Shown here: piece after piece, positions 9,826 through 19,549 of the stretch
Position numbering within the stretch: position 1 is the first letter of the stretch
Layout: each line of letters opens with the position of its first letter
Translations under genes and position numbers: made by a program
Notes under the pieces: generated by a model
The model's input: the letters and a program-made list of their open reading frames with translations, nothing else
The model's database searches: none
Told to the model about the DNA's origin: nothing
Origin: DATLSM01 sp963722965
GTDB lineage: Bacteria > Actinomycetota > Thermoleophilia > Solirubrobacterales > 70-9
Reading direction: 5' to 3'
NCBI GenBank assembly: GCA_963722965.1
Contig: CAVROX010000003.1
Location: forward strand, 1 to 64,000
Length of the DNA stretch: 64,000 nt

Positions 9826-10689
9826 GTGAGTTACCCGGAGGAACTGCGCTCCCTTGTGGACGCAGCGCTCGCGGAGCTTGAGTTCTCCCATGCCCCGAGG
9901 ACTTCCGGGCTGGAGGAGGCGATGCGCTACTCGCTGCTTGCCGGTGGCAAGCGCGTCCGCCCGGTCCTCGCCTTGGCCACCGCCCGCGCCGTTGGCGCGG
10001 AACCCGAGTTCTTCCTGCCGGTGGCGTGTGCGATCGAGCTCGTCCACACTTACTCCCTGATTCATGACGACCTGCCGGCGATGGACGACGACGGGCTGCG
10101 ACGCGGCCTGCCGACCTCCCACGTCAGGTTCGGCGAGGACGTGGCGATTTTGGCCGGGGACGGCCTCTTCGCCGAAGCCATCCGGCTCTTCTGTGAACAG
10201 CCGGGTGAGCCGGTGCGGATTCTCGCCGCCATGCGCGAGCTGGCGGCCGCGACCGGCGTCGACGGGATGGTCGGCGGTCAGTACGTCGACGTCGCCGGAG
10301 TAGAGAATGGCGCCAGGGGCCTGCGCGCCCTACACGAGTTGAAGACGGGGCGGCTGATCGCAGCCAGCGTTGGCGTCGTGCTGGCCCTGGAGGACGTCGG
10401 TGAAGCCGTGGCGGCACCCTACCGCCGTTTCGCAAACGAGCTCGGCGTCCTCTTTCAGATCGTCGACGACATCCTCGACGTGACCGAGTGCGACGAGCGC
10501 CTCGGAAAGCCCCACGGCAGCGATGAGCGACATGGCAAACTCACGTATGTCAGCCTCTTCGGCCTCGACCGGGCACGCCAGCTCGCCGCCGAGTCTCACG
10601 CGAAGGTGAGCGAAGCGCTCGCCGGGGCCGAGGGTCAGACTGGCGACCTAAAGCAAATTGCAGATTACATCTTCACCAGGCACGAATGA
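9826..10689 (+). CDS. ispA: Polyprenyl (farnesyl/geranylgeranyl) diphosphate synthase
   Basis: Head-to-tail prenyltransferase, 287 aa. The first Asp-rich motif is DDLPAMDDD (about 81-89) and the second is DDILD (about 214-218); GGKRVRP (40-46) and the GQYVDV segment are also typical. These bind Mg2+-diphosphate and define a class I isoprenoid synthase. The chosen GTG start at 9826 gives the usual N-terminus. The stop overlaps the dxs start by four bases, so prenyl synthase and DXP synthase are coupled, supplying precursor and chain elongation for terpenoid or quinone synthesis. Product chain length is not certain. Confidence 0.92.
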   Translation: MSYPEELRSLVDAALAELEFSHAPRTSGLEEAMRYSLLAGGKRVRPVLALATARAVGAEPEFFLPVACAIELVHTYSLIHDDLPAMDDDGLRRGLPTSHVRFGEDVAILAGDGLFAEAIRLFCEQPGEPVRILAAMRELAAATGVDGMVGGQYVDVAGVENGARGLRALHELKTGRLIAASVGVVLALEDVGEAVAAPYRRFANELGVLFQIVDDILDVTECDERLGKPHGSDERHGKLTYVSLFGLDRARQLAAESHAKVSEALAGAEGQTGDLKQIADYIFTRHE

Positions 10690-12722
10690 CCGATATCCCG
10701 CACACGCCAGAGCACGAGCACAGGGCACCCGAGCCGCTGCTATCGGGGATCGAGGGGCCCACCGATCTCCATGGTCTCGACGACGAGCAGCTGCAGCAGG
10801 TGGCACAGGAGATGCGCACCTACATCATCGACACGATTGGTGAGATCGGCGGCCACTTCGGAGCCAACCTCGGCACCTGCGAGCTGGCGGTAGCCCTCCA
10901 TAGCCTGCTCGACTCGCCCCGGGACAAGATTCTCTGGGACGTGGGTCACCAGGCCTACCCGCATAAGATCCTCACCGGTCGTCGCGACGAGCTGCCGACG
11001 ATTCGCCAGTATGAGGGCCTTGCCCCGTTTTGCTCGATCTTCGAGTCCGAGCACGACATCATGGGTGCCGGCCACGCGTCGACGTCGATCGGATACGCGG
11101 TCGGGCTGAAGGAGGCGATGCGAAAGGGAATCGGCGAGGACGGAAGGGTCGCCGCTGTGATCGGCGACGGAGCCCTGACCGGCGGCGTCGCCTACGAGGC
11201 GCTGCATGCGGCCGGCGGCCTGCAGACACCGATCGTGATCGTGCTCAACGACAACGGGATGTCGATCTCACCCAATGTCGGCGCGCTCTCGCGCTATTTC
11301 ACCCGGGTGCGCCTCAATCCGCGCCTCTACCATGCCCGCGAGGGCGTCGAGGACAGGTTGACCAGGCTGCCGCTGGGTCTCGGCCGACGGATCGAGCGCC
11401 TCGGACCGGAGATCAAGTCTGCGATCAAGGCCTACTGGGCGCCGGGCCTTCTCTTCGAGGAGCTCGACCTCGCCTACATGGGGGTGATCGACGGCCATGA
11501 CGTTCATGCCCTGCGAGCGGCGCTGCGCGAGGCGTTTGAGGCTGGGCGGCCGGTGGTCGTCCACATCCACACAGTGAAGGGCAAGGGCTTTGCACCGGCC
11601 GAGGAGGGCGGCCTTGAAGGTATGGAGCGTTGGCACGCGGCCAAGCCCCACTCGATCATCAACGGTTCCCCGGCCAGGCCAGTTCCGGTCAAGGAGTCAG
11701 ACTCTCCTGATGCGATCGCGCCGGAGCGGTTGGAAAAGCCCCCGCCGCCCAGCGCCCCGCCCCAGTACACGGAGGTGTTCGCCGAGGCGATGGTCGCCGA
11801 GGCCAGGCGCGATGCGCGGGTGATCGGGATCACCGCGGCGATGGCGGGTGGAACCGGCCTGCAGAAGCTCGCCGATGCAAGTGCCGGACCGGTATTACGA
11901 CGTCGGCATCGCCGAGCAGAACGCGGTGTTGCTCGCCGCCGGGCTGGCCCTTCAGGGGGCAAAGCCGGTTTGCGCGATCTACTCAACCTTCCTCCAGCGC
12001 GCCTACGACCAGATCATCCATGACGTCTGCCTGCAGGAGCTCGACGTCACCTTCGCCTTGGACCGGGCAGGGTTGGTGGGCGACGACGGCCCAACCCACC
12101 ACGGCGCGTTCGACCTCTCCTACCTTCGGCCGATTCCCAACATCGTCTTGATGGCGCCCGCGCGATGAGGCGATGCTCGTCCACATGCTGCGCACGGCGC
12201 TGACGCACTCCGGGCCCGGCCGCGCTGCGCTATCCGCGTGGCGCGGGCGAGGGAGTTGCAATTCCGCTAGAGCCGCAGGAGATCCCGATCGGGAGCGGTG
12301 AGCTGCTGGCGAGCGGGGAGCGGGTCGCTCTGCTCGGATACGGCTACGGGGTCGCCGTCGCATTGGAGGCGGCGCGAATCCTCGCCGGTCACGACATCCA
12401 GCCCACGGTCGCCGACGCCCGCTTTGCAAAGCCCCTCGATGCCGAGCTAGCGGAGCGGCTGGCGCTCGAGCACGACCTGGTGGTGACCATCGAGGAGAAC
12501 GTGCTGGCGGGAGGCTTTGGCTCGGCCATCCTCGAGCACCTCGAGGAAGCCTTCGGCGAGCGCCCCGGCGAGCGGGCGCGCGTTCTCAGGGTTGGCCTTC
12601 CTGACCGCTACGTCACGCACGGCAAGCCTTCCCTGCTGCGGGCGGAGGTGGGTATGACCGGGGAGTCGGTGGCTGAGCGGGTGTTGGCGGCACTCCGTTC
12701 CCTCGAGCCGGCCCTCCGCTGA
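10686..12722 (+). CDS. dxs: 1-deoxy-D-xylulose-5-phosphate synthase, about three frameshifts
   Basis: Thiamine-diphosphate enzyme that condenses pyruvate and glyceraldehyde 3-phosphate, entry step of the MEP pathway. Recognisable parts are GHFGANLGTCELAVALH, WDVGHQAYPHKILTGR, the ThDP motif GDGALTGGVAYEALHAAG…NDNGMSIS, then YYDVGIAEQNAVLLAAGLA and LDRAGLVGDDGPTHHGAFD, and the transketolase C-domain. Frame breaks near 11880, 12167 and 12218 each fit one inserted base and fall in conserved motifs. Because the gene is normally essential, I treat it as intact in the organism. Spacer residues near 330-370 are proline-rich and longer than usual. Confidence 0.9.
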
Positions 12723-12777
12723 GCTTGCATCAAACTGCTCAATCGCATAGTGTTCGCGGCGGCTCTTCGGTGACAGT

Positions 12778-12855
12778 CGTTTCTGGGGTTACCACAGGGA
12801 GAAGGGCCGGTATCTCTGTTTGTGGATCCCATGGAGGCAGTGATCCACTTCGGTT
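12778..12855 (+). ncRNA. Candidate structured RNA or conserved intergenic element downstream of dxs
   Basis: A stretch of about 63 bases (12778-12840) closely matches 41212-41277. Shared blocks are TTTCTGGGGTTACYACAGGG, then GTATCTCT, then GTGGATCC and GGAGG. Here GTGGATC pairs with GATCCAC at about 12844-12850, and a strong terminator hairpin follows at once, which is the layout of a small RNA. No Rfam family was recognised. Strand is assigned from the terminator. Confidence 0.35.
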
Positions 12856-12888
12856 AGAGCCTCCGCGGGCGGGTCCCGCGGAGGCTCT
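12856..12888 (+). terminator. Strong GC-rich hairpin terminator
   Basis: A perfect 14-base stem (AGAGCCTCCGCGGG paired with its complement) with a five-base loop, followed by a short pyrimidine tract. It would end dxs readthrough or the candidate RNA just upstream. Confidence 0.7.
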
Positions 12889-13130
12889 ACTTTCCGGGTG
12901 CTTCAGAGAACCCGTGCCCAGGCGAACCGCTGGGTGCTCCCACAGGGGAGAAGTGGGCTACGCGACGTGCCCTTCCCCGCTCGATTGTGGCGTTCTCCGC
13001 GGGTACCGGCCCTGGCCTGGCCCGGGCCGGCGACTCGTTCAGTCCGAACGGTCCCTGGCCATGCGCAGCTGCGCGAAGCGGTGGCCCGCGAGGGGAGCTG
13101 GCGGTCGCGAGCTGGGCGACGGCAAGAGCT
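12889..13130. other. Intergenic region before the antiporter 3' end
   Basis: Very GC-rich spacer between the terminator and the antiporter stop. Open frames cross it on both strands but none has a plausible start or family match. Confidence 0.4.
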
Positions 13131-14393
13131 TCAGCTCCTCGACAAAGCGGCAGGCCCACGGCTCCTGTACTCATGAGCTGGTTGGGTCTCCATCAGCGGA
13201 CGATGCTTGGCCGTGAAGGCTCGATACCAAGCTGCGTAGCGGCCTACCAACGGCGCCGCCGAAAGGCCATGGAGTAGAACCGACAAACCGACCGTCAGGT
13301 AGGTGGCTGTGAGCAGTGTGTCCCCGTGGACCTGATGTGTGTCCTCGACGATCACCGCGAAGACGATCGAAGCTAAACCGCGAGGGCCGAACCAGCCGAC
13401 GAACGCCAGCGTCGGACCACGTGCATGGGTGCCCCACAGACTGATCGCCACGGGAACCATCCGAACGAGCGTGAGGCTCAGCAGGGCATAGAGCGCGATT
13501 TGCCAGCTGACGTGCTCAAGCGCCGGGCCAAGAAGCACCGCGCCGAAGACCAGGAAGGTGATTGCGTCCAGCAGCGCTCCGGCCTGCTCGTCAAAGAGCA
13601 TCATCTGATCGCCGTCGTTGCGTGCGAGCAGGCCGAACAGGGCACCGGCCGTGAAGGCCGCGATGAAGCCCGACCCGCCGAGGGCCTCCGCGATCCCGTA
13701 GGCCAACACGGCAGCCGCCACGGGGATGATCTGGCGCCAGGAGTCATCGATCAGGCGCTTTCTGCCAGCGGCGACTACGATCCACGCTGCAAGCGCCCCT
13801 GCGGCGAGGCCGCCGATCAGTCCATAGCCCACCTCTTCTCCGATCACCTGGGCGGGGTGAGCCGCCCCTCCGGATGCAGTCGCGAGAACGATCAGAAGCA
13901 GCGGGACACAGATCCCGTCATTGAGGCCGCTCTCAACGTTGAGCGACTGTCGCACCCGCTGTGGAAGGCTCTTATCGGTCACGACCGCGCTGCCGAGCCC
14001 CGCGTCGGTCGGCGCCAGGATCACACCGAGGATTAAAGCCTCGCTCAGCGAGAAAGCCGGGAACAGGACCAGGGCGGCCAGCGAGCCCACAACGACCGTC
14101 AGCGGCAGCCCAATTCCGAGCAATCGAGTCGGCAAGGAGGCCTCGCGCCGCAGGGCCCGCAGATCGATCCGCGAGGCATCAGAGAACAGCACCAGGGCGA
14201 GCGTGGCTTCTGCCAGCCTCCGTACAGTCAAGCTCGTCGGAGACGCGGTGAGAGAGTCGAGCACCAGCGGGCCGGCCAGAACGCCGAGCCCAACCACGAC
14301 CATCGTCGGTGTGATCGAGGTGTTCGATAGGCGCCGCGAGACCCCTGCAACCAACAGCAGGACAAGCCCAAGGGTGACCAGGCCCCAACCCAC
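13131..14393 (-). CDS. Cation:proton antiporter (CPA1/NhaP-like)
   Basis: Integral membrane protein of 420 aa with about 11-12 hydrophobic helices. The family core is clear: LAPTDAGLGSAVV (transport-site region with Asp), followed by VRQSLNVESGLNDGICVPL (paired Asn-Asp), as in Na+/H+ exchangers of the NhaP/CPA1 group. GTG 14393 is the start and the N-terminus enters the membrane at once. It stands alone on the minus strand and ends 242 bases from the dxs-side terminator. Likely role is pH and Na+/K+ homeostasis at the cytoplasmic membrane; ion selectivity is not readable. Confidence 0.88.
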   Translation of the reverse strand: MGWGLVTLGLVLLLVAGVSRRLSNTSITPTMVVVGLGVLAGPLVLDSLTASPTSLTVRRLAEATLALVLFSDASRIDLRALRREASLPTRLLGIGLPLTVVVGSLAALVLFPAFSLSEALILGVILAPTDAGLGSAVVTDKSLPQRVRQSLNVESGLNDGICVPLLLIVLATASGGAAHPAQVIGEEVGYGLIGGLAAGALAAWIVVAAGRKRLIDDSWRQIIPVAAAVLAYGIAEALGGSGFIAAFTAGALFGLLARNDGDQMMLFDEQAGALLDAITFLVFGAVLLGPALEHVSWQIALYALLSLTLVRMVPVAISLWGTHARGPTLAFVGWFGPRGLASIVFAVIVEDTHQVHGDTLLTATYLTVGLSVLLHGLSAAPLVGRYAAWYRAFTAKHRPLMETQPAHEYRSRGPAALSRS

Positions 14394-14803
14394 GATGTCA
14401 AACCTACAGGGCGGCGAACCGCGTTACGACCTCATCGAGGTAGCGCCGTCGGGCTAATCGAATCCTGCGGGAGCTCTGGAATCGGGAGATGCAGCAGCGC
14501 AAAGCGGCCAGTCCTTCAAGCAGATGTGGGGGGCGCTCGCTTGAGATTGGCCGTGACCACTTGCGCTTCAATCTGGGAGGTTCCCACCGCCTTCTCGTTT
14601 CGGCGTGATGTGAAGGGCGTCGGGAAATCTGGCGGCGCCGGCCACGTTTCAGCAATCGCCTGAGTTGATCCGCGCCTGCGACGTTGGTCGACTAAATTCC
14701 GGGGTAACTGCGATCAGGGATGTGGATTTACCCCGATGTGCCTGGCTGGCTCTCGGTCGTAGGGTTCATCCCGACTTCTAATCTCGACAAAGGGAGATCC
14801 AGG
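14394..14803. other. Divergent intergenic region
   Basis: About 410 bases between the antiporter start and the HdeD-like start, so it should hold promoters in both directions. I could not assign clear -35/-10 boxes. No supported gene. Confidence 0.4.
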
Positions 14804-15364
14804 ATGGAGAACGCCTACAGAGCGGAGGCAAAGGAGATCACGTGGGGATGGTGGCTGATACTGCTCGTCGGTGTGCTCAGCATGGCGGCCGGCGTCATCG
14901 TCCTCTTTAAGCCCGGTAACAGCCTTCCTACCCTGGCCGTGATAATCGGCATCTTCTTGTTGGTCGACGGCATCCTTGAGCTGATCAGCTCCTTCATGCG
15001 CAACACCCAGAACCGAGGGCTCGTCGCAACGTTCGGTGTTCTTACCGCGATCGTCGGTGTACTGCTGATTCGCCATCCAGTTGGAGGGGTTGCCGCGGTC
15101 GCGCTGCTTATCGGGATCTGGCTGATCGCCATCGGTGTGATCCGTTTTGTGACCGCGTTTGACGAGTATGAGCACCGTGGATGGCATGCGCTCGCTGGTA
15201 TCGTCGAGTTGATCGCGGGGATCGTAATTGTGGCTAACCCGCATATCGGCTTTGCGACCTTGGCGATATTGGTCGGGGTCGGTTTCATCCTAAACGGCAT
15301 TGTGATGGTCGTCTTAGGGTGGGGAATTCGGGACGTTAGGAAGGACCTTTCGCGAGCTGGCTGA
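14804..15364 (+). CDS. HdeD family membrane protein (DUF308)
   Basis: A 186-aa protein made of about six hydrophobic helices in DUF308-type pairs (WWLILLVGVLSMAAGVIVLF, TLAVIIGIFLLVDGILELI, GVLTAIVGVLLIRHP and so on). E. coli HdeD is linked to acid resistance, but the family's function is generally unknown. ATG 14804 is chosen because GGGAG lies about seven bases upstream; an upstream in-frame ATG at 14720 would add a non-conserved tail. It is monocistronic. Confidence 0.85.
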   Translation: MENAYRAEAKEITWGWWLILLVGVLSMAAGVIVLFKPGNSLPTLAVIIGIFLLVDGILELISSFMRNTQNRGLVATFGVLTAIVGVLLIRHPVGGVAAVALLIGIWLIAIGVIRFVTAFDEYEHRGWHALAGIVELIAGIVIVANPHIGFATLAILVGVGFILNGIVMVVLGWGIRDVRKDLSRAG

Positions 15365-15876
15365 GAGGACTCAGTTGCAAGACCGGCGGCGCGAATCCAC
15401 CAACTCGGGACGGTGGCTCAAGACCAAATTGGGAAGGCTGCGGTTCAGAAAGCGACTCGGGTCGATCTGGTGTTTGCCGTAGGTTCAACTTTGTGTGCGA
15501 GAGAGTCCAGCGCCGCGATCCGATTTCCTGCTGCGGTGATTTTCGAACCTCGGTGGGAGGCTCCAACCAAGGATCGCCGAGCGCTGGATCGGAATAGGTA
15601 CGTGGCCAACGCCAGAAGTGCGCGTGCGTCACTGCGCCGGGGATCTCGCGCTGGAGTCCCCCGCGCTGCTCTGGCAGGGCGTGATCTCGTCGTGTTCTGA
15701 CCATGCGATCAGGGTAGGAGCCGTGAAGCACCCCCAACTCGCCTCAGAGGTCGGTACGACGTCGGGCGGCACTCGTTGGCCGTGCCGCATGCTGCTCCTT
15801 AACACGAAGGTGCGCTCCTTTCGCTCGGTGCCTGTATCGTCGCGGAGTCACCACTCAATTGGAAGGAAGTTCGAAC
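15365..15876. other. Intergenic region
   Basis: About 510 bases with no supported gene. The last 20 bases hold GGAAGGAAG, a good ribosome-binding site for the secreted protein at 15877. Confidence 0.4.
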
Positions 15877-16467
15877 ATGCTACGTCGACCGTCACCGGCC
15901 AGCATCATCGCCGTCCTAGCGCTGTTCGTTGCTCTTGGGGGAACCGCCTACGCGACCAAACACTACCTGATCACAAGCACCAAGCAGATCAAACCGAGCG
16001 TCCTAAAGAAGCTCAAGGGCAAGGCAGGAAAGAACGGAACCGATGGGATCAACGGGACGAACGGTTCCAACGGCGCATCGGGAGCGGCGAACGGGTACAC
16101 CGACCAGCATCCCGAAGCTGGCACATACATACCGCTAGAAGCACAACCGACGATCGTTAGTTTGCTCAACCTGCCAGCGGGCAAGTACGTCGTCCAGGCC
16201 GACGTACATCTGGAGGGATTCGAAAACCCTGGAACCATCGTGACATGCAAGCTCGCCGGAACCACGACGCTCGATGAAGGTGTTTCTGAACTTGGCAAAG
16301 GCGCCAACGAAGTGAAACACGCTGACCTGGCGCTCTCCGGACCGTTGACGCTGACCAGCCCTGGGAGCGTCCTTGTTGAGTGCACACCAGCAACCGTGGG
16401 CAGGGCCTTTGCGGGAGCAACGATGACTGCGGTGCAGGTGACGAACCTGACCTCGACCACGAACTGA
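15877..16467 (+). CDS. Secreted protein with short collagen-like segment
   Basis: A 196-aa exported protein. The N-terminus (LRRPSPASIIAVLALFVALG then GTAYA) is a signal peptide of a type seen again and again in Thermoleophilia surface proteins. A Gly-X-Y-like stretch follows at about residues 51-73 (GKAGKNGTDGINGTNGSNG). The rest is a beta-rich domain with two cysteines, in VTCKLAG and VLVECTP, that could form a disulfide. The start ATG at 15877 has GGAAGG about ten bases upstream. Function unknown; the C-domain may be jelly-roll-like as in other collagen-tailed bacterial proteins (inference). Confidence 0.8.
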   Translation: MLRRPSPASIIAVLALFVALGGTAYATKHYLITSTKQIKPSVLKKLKGKAGKNGTDGINGTNGSNGASGAANGYTDQHPEAGTYIPLEAQPTIVSLLNLPAGKYVVQADVHLEGFENPGTIVTCKLAGTTTLDEGVSELGKGANEVKHADLALSGPLTLTSPGSVLVECTPATVGRAFAGATMTAVQVTNLTSTTN

Positions 16468-16499
16468 GATGCCTCAGGCCCAACGGGTTCGCTAGCTAC

Positions 16500-16528
16500 G
16501 ACGACCCCGGCTTCCTGCCGGGGTCGTC
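16500..16528 (+). terminator. Hairpin terminator after the collagen-like gene
   Basis: An 11-base perfect stem, GACGACCCCGG with its complement, and a seven-base loop, 33 bases after the stop codon. It has little U-tract, so it may act as a transcript end stabiliser. Confidence 0.65.
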
Positions 16529-16628
16529 CTTGGCAGCGTCCCCAGGGGTGAGAAATCGGATTTGACGGGGTTCCTTGGCTCTTCCGCACTTCCGCCACGC
16601 CAAGGCGAATGCGCAGTGGTCGTCCCAT

Positions 16629-17114
16629 TTACGTATGGCACTTTGCTGGAAGCGTTTCAGGCGTGTACGGGGGGTCGGGGATGGCGCATTCGGTTTCGGG
16701 CCCCCATACGACGGTCTTTAGCCTTTTCGGTCTGCGCCGGTTGCCTTTGTAACAGAAGCCGGTGTGGAGGTCTTCTCCGGAGCTCGTGGGGGCCGATACG
16801 ACGCATGTGAAGCCATGTGGGTGGCGGCTGCCGTCAACTGCCAGCGTGGCGATGACGGCCGGGTCGGATGCGACTGATAGGTGCGGTCTGTGACACATCA
16901 TATGAACCACACCGTAGCTGTAGAAGTAACCGCGGATGTGTTCGGCGTCCACCCACTCGGTAGCCGCTCTGAACAGGCCGCAGTGATTTCCCTGGGGCAG
17001 CGTGCTGGCGCCGCTGTTTGCGGATGAAAGCAAGGGCACCATGCCTGCTACGAAAGCGGCGACCACCAAAACAAACGAAAGGCGGGCAGAGCGGCGCTTA
17101 AAGCAGCCGAACAT
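16629..17114 (-). CDS. Secreted protein of unknown function with several cysteines
   Basis: The chosen ATG at 17114 starts a signal-anchor-like segment (RLSFVLVVAAFVAGMVPLL) with a preceding basic stretch (FKRRSAR), giving 161 aa. The mature part has cysteines in NHCGLF, MMCHRP, FTCVVS, GFCYKG, TECAIP and AKCHT, an even number that suggests three disulfides. No family recognised. The frame stays open upstream to 17288, but the added residues look non-coding. Confidence 0.55.
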   Translation of the reverse strand: MFGCFKRRSARLSFVLVVAAFVAGMVPLLSSANSGASTLPQGNHCGLFRAATEWVDAEHIRGYFYSYGVVHMMCHRPHLSVASDPAVIATLAVDGSRHPHGFTCVVSAPTSSGEDLHTGFCYKGNRRRPKRLKTVVWGPETECAIPDPPYTPETLPAKCHT

Positions 17115-17513
17115 GCCAGCTCGCCCGTTCACGATCCCATTTGGTCGCCACAGTGCGACACTATCGCGTAACAGAGTGCCCTGGTCAAACATGTGAGGCC
17201 CCATCCACGCCAGCGGATAGGCCGGGTAAGGCTGTGTTAGCCCCAACCCATGGCCAAGGATTGGGGTGAAGCTGGTGGGCTCAGCCAATGCGCCGGCGAG
17301 GCACGGCTGCGGTCGGCCCGGGCAGGCCTCTGTGGACCTGACGGTGCAAGGGCGGGTTGCTTGGGCCGACCCGGAAGGCCAGGGCGGACCTCAGTTGGCC
17401 GCGGCCGGACCCCTCGATCAGCCATGAGGGGTCATTTTGGATGGCTCTATCTCCCATCCCTCCGACCTGCCGAGGGGCTATAGGGGACGACGAAACCCGG
17501 ACAGAAGGGCTGA
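17115..17513. other. Intergenic region
   Basis: About 400 bases with no supported gene; several open frames on both strands are shadows of high GC content. Confidence 0.4.
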
Positions 17514-17912
17514 TCAGGGATCGCCGAGTGCGTCCTTGCGGTCGATGGCGGTCGAAGGTGTGCGCCCGGCCGATAGTTCTGCGGCAACCTCGTCGATCAG
17601 TTGAGTTGAGCGGCGCCATCCTTTGACTTCCCAAGCAAGAGCGACTGACCGCTCGTCACCGGGAACGGCGAGAACGGTCCAGGGTCGGCCAAATGCAGAA
17701 CGAGCGACAACACCCGCGGCTAACAACAGACCAGCGATTATCAGCTCAAATCCGAATAACAGCAGTGGGATCACAATTATGGCGACGACGATCCCGGCCA
17801 AGATGCATCCAATAATGATCTCAACGCCCTCGAGGCCGCCGCCGACATCGGCCCATACCACAGGTCCCATCGCATGATCGGTATGTTCGGTTGGCTTCAG
17901 CCAGGCGCACAC
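17514..17912 (-). CDS. Small membrane protein of unknown function
   Basis: Up to 132 aa, with a long double hydrophobic segment (GVEIIIGCILAGIVVAIIVI and LLLFGFELIIAGLLLAAGVV) followed by a cytosolic-looking tail (WTVLAVPGDERSVALAWEVK…). GTG 17912 gives the longest form and an ATG at 17870 (MGPVVWADV) is an equally likely start; neither has a clear ribosome-binding site. No family name can be assigned. Confidence 0.6.
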   Translation of the reverse strand: MCAWLKPTEHTDHAMGPVVWADVGGGLEGVEIIIGCILAGIVVAIIVIPLLLFGFELIIAGLLLAAGVVARSAFGRPWTVLAVPGDERSVALAWEVKGWRRSTQLIDEVAAELSAGRTPSTAIDRKDALGDP

Positions 17913-18196
17913 GACGCCAGCGGGGTCGGTTGCGCGAGGTCCATTGGCGTCCGATCAGCCATACAATGCCCGATGGCGCTTTCACCCGGCGCGAGCCGAA
18001 ACTAATTTTCGTGCCCAAGATCTTCATGTGGAATCCGTTGCGTGAGGAATTCGGAACCTTACGCCGGTTTGGGGGGCGTAAATGCGCGCGGGGCCTACTG
18101 TCTGGGCGCCTGGATCCCGCCGACCTTGCGCCACGTCCGAATCACTCGACGGGACGAACAGTGCCACGCCAAGCAAATTAGTGGAGCCCCCTCACC

Positions 18197-19219
18197 TCAA
18201 CCGCCGATCGGTTTCCTGGGGCCTGCCCTCAGTTCACCGGTAAATCCCGGGCCAGCTAGGCGCACGATTCCGCGGCCCGGCAGCGGCCCAGTGAGAGTAC
18301 CCGTCCAGCGCGGGCCGCCGGCTCGGCGCTGGAATTTCGCCGTGCCGGTGAAGGGAAGTGGCGGAGTCACGGTCGCCGTCGAGAGCGAATTATCGAATAC
18401 GAAGTCGCTAGCTGGCCCGCGAACAGCGACTGTCCGAGCGATCAGCAGCGTTCCCCGTAATTCGGTCCCAAGATCCCCAAACGAATATATCTGTGGTGAG
18501 GAGTCCGCGGAGGAAGGGGATGAAGGGGAGACCTCAAAGCTTATGTCGCGATGGCGATCTTTTGCGATAAGGTGGACGGGCTTAGCAGCGGCCGATTCTT
18601 CGAAGTGGCCAGGGAATCCGCCCAACGAAGGTTCGCAGGGGATCCGTTCGCCTTCCCGCAGCGGCCCATCGAAGTCACCAACTCCGCCCGCCGCCCTGCT
18701 TGCGTCTGCGGTAGTGTAGCCGCCTTCGCCACGGAAGCGAATCCTGCCAACAAAGGTGCCGAGCCTTGTTACCACCACCGAAGATCCTGAACCTCCCGAG
18801 CAGCTAGGGGCCTGGGCGCGGAGTACCTTTCCTGAGGGGATGAAGCGGATGGCGATAACACCGAATCGCCCGAAGGACGCATGAATCGTGGTTGAGTGGC
18901 CAGCTCGCTGGGTCGTATAGGAGACCTCCTGATCGTCGCCGACGGCAGAGGAATGGACAGCCGAGAGCATCACTTGGGAGTTGGGGCTAATCCAGGCGCT
19001 CGACTTTGGCTGCGTTTCGGCGGTAACGAAGATGCGATAACCATGCGTAGCGCGCAGAGCAAAGCGGGCGGTTTGCTCTCTCAGGATTCTCGGCTTTGCG
19101 GGGTCTCCCCGGACGCTCTGCAGAATGAGAATCAAGCCGCCGAGGAGAACAAGGCACGCGAGAGCAACGCGATTCCGGCGACTCCGCCTCCTGCCGTGAC
19201 TCTCCGCGAGATCCGACAC
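18197..19219 (-). CDS. Membrane-anchored secreted protein sharing a domain with the gene at 34722
   Basis: The product has a basic N-terminus and one membrane segment (VALACLVLLGGLILILQSV), then a long extracytoplasmic region. Its order of motifs (HGYRIFVTAE; FGRFGVIAIRFIP; GTFVGRIRFRGEGGYT; VTPPLPFTGTAKF; LPGRGIVRLAGPGFTG) repeats that of the C-terminal half of the propeller protein at 34722-36971 (HGYRITVRTYG; FPRLGIIKVKLRP; GSFVGVIKFNGEKNFT; VTPPRPFIGTASY; LPGLGLVHLTGVG). This looks like a shared, unnamed domain. GTG 19219 has AGGA about eight bases upstream; the frame continues to 19375. Function unknown. Confidence 0.65.
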   Translation of the reverse strand: MSDLAESHGRRRSRRNRVALACLVLLGGLILILQSVRGDPAKPRILREQTARFALRATHGYRIFVTAETQPKSSAWISPNSQVMLSAVHSSAVGDDQEVSYTTQRAGHSTTIHASFGRFGVIAIRFIPSGKVLRAQAPSCSGGSGSSVVVTRLGTFVGRIRFRGEGGYTTADASRAAGGVGDFDGPLREGERIPCEPSLGGFPGHFEESAAAKPVHLIAKDRHRDISFEVSPSSPSSADSSPQIYSFGDLGTELRGTLLIARTVAVRGPASDFVFDNSLSTATVTPPLPFTGTAKFQRRAGGPRWTGTLTGPLPGRGIVRLAGPGFTGELRAGPRKPIGG

Positions 19220-19549
19220 TGAAGCAATCCTATCGCTGCGTTTGTCGGGACCTCGTCCGTCTTCTAGCCTTGAAAAGCCTTCTCTGCTTTCGACCACTTC
19301 GCCTGTATGGGGTGGTTGCTTTCTGGTAGCTGTTGTATCGGGTCCTAGCGGCCCAGAGTCGCGCTTCGAGCACATACTCGGTGCTGTCAGTTCCTACTGT
19401 CTCGCAATTCGATATGCGACATATCAGTTTAGCCCACCTGCCAACCACCGCTCATTTGCACCCGAGACAGACCAGCTCGTCGCGATGTTGGGTCGGGAAG
19501 TGCGATCAGCGGGGCCTATACAGTGATGTCCCAAGCTCGGGTGGGGGAG

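Noticed and set aside
12725..13216. Open frame after dxs
   Set aside because: Low-complexity product; it crosses a strong terminator and the antiporter 3' end.
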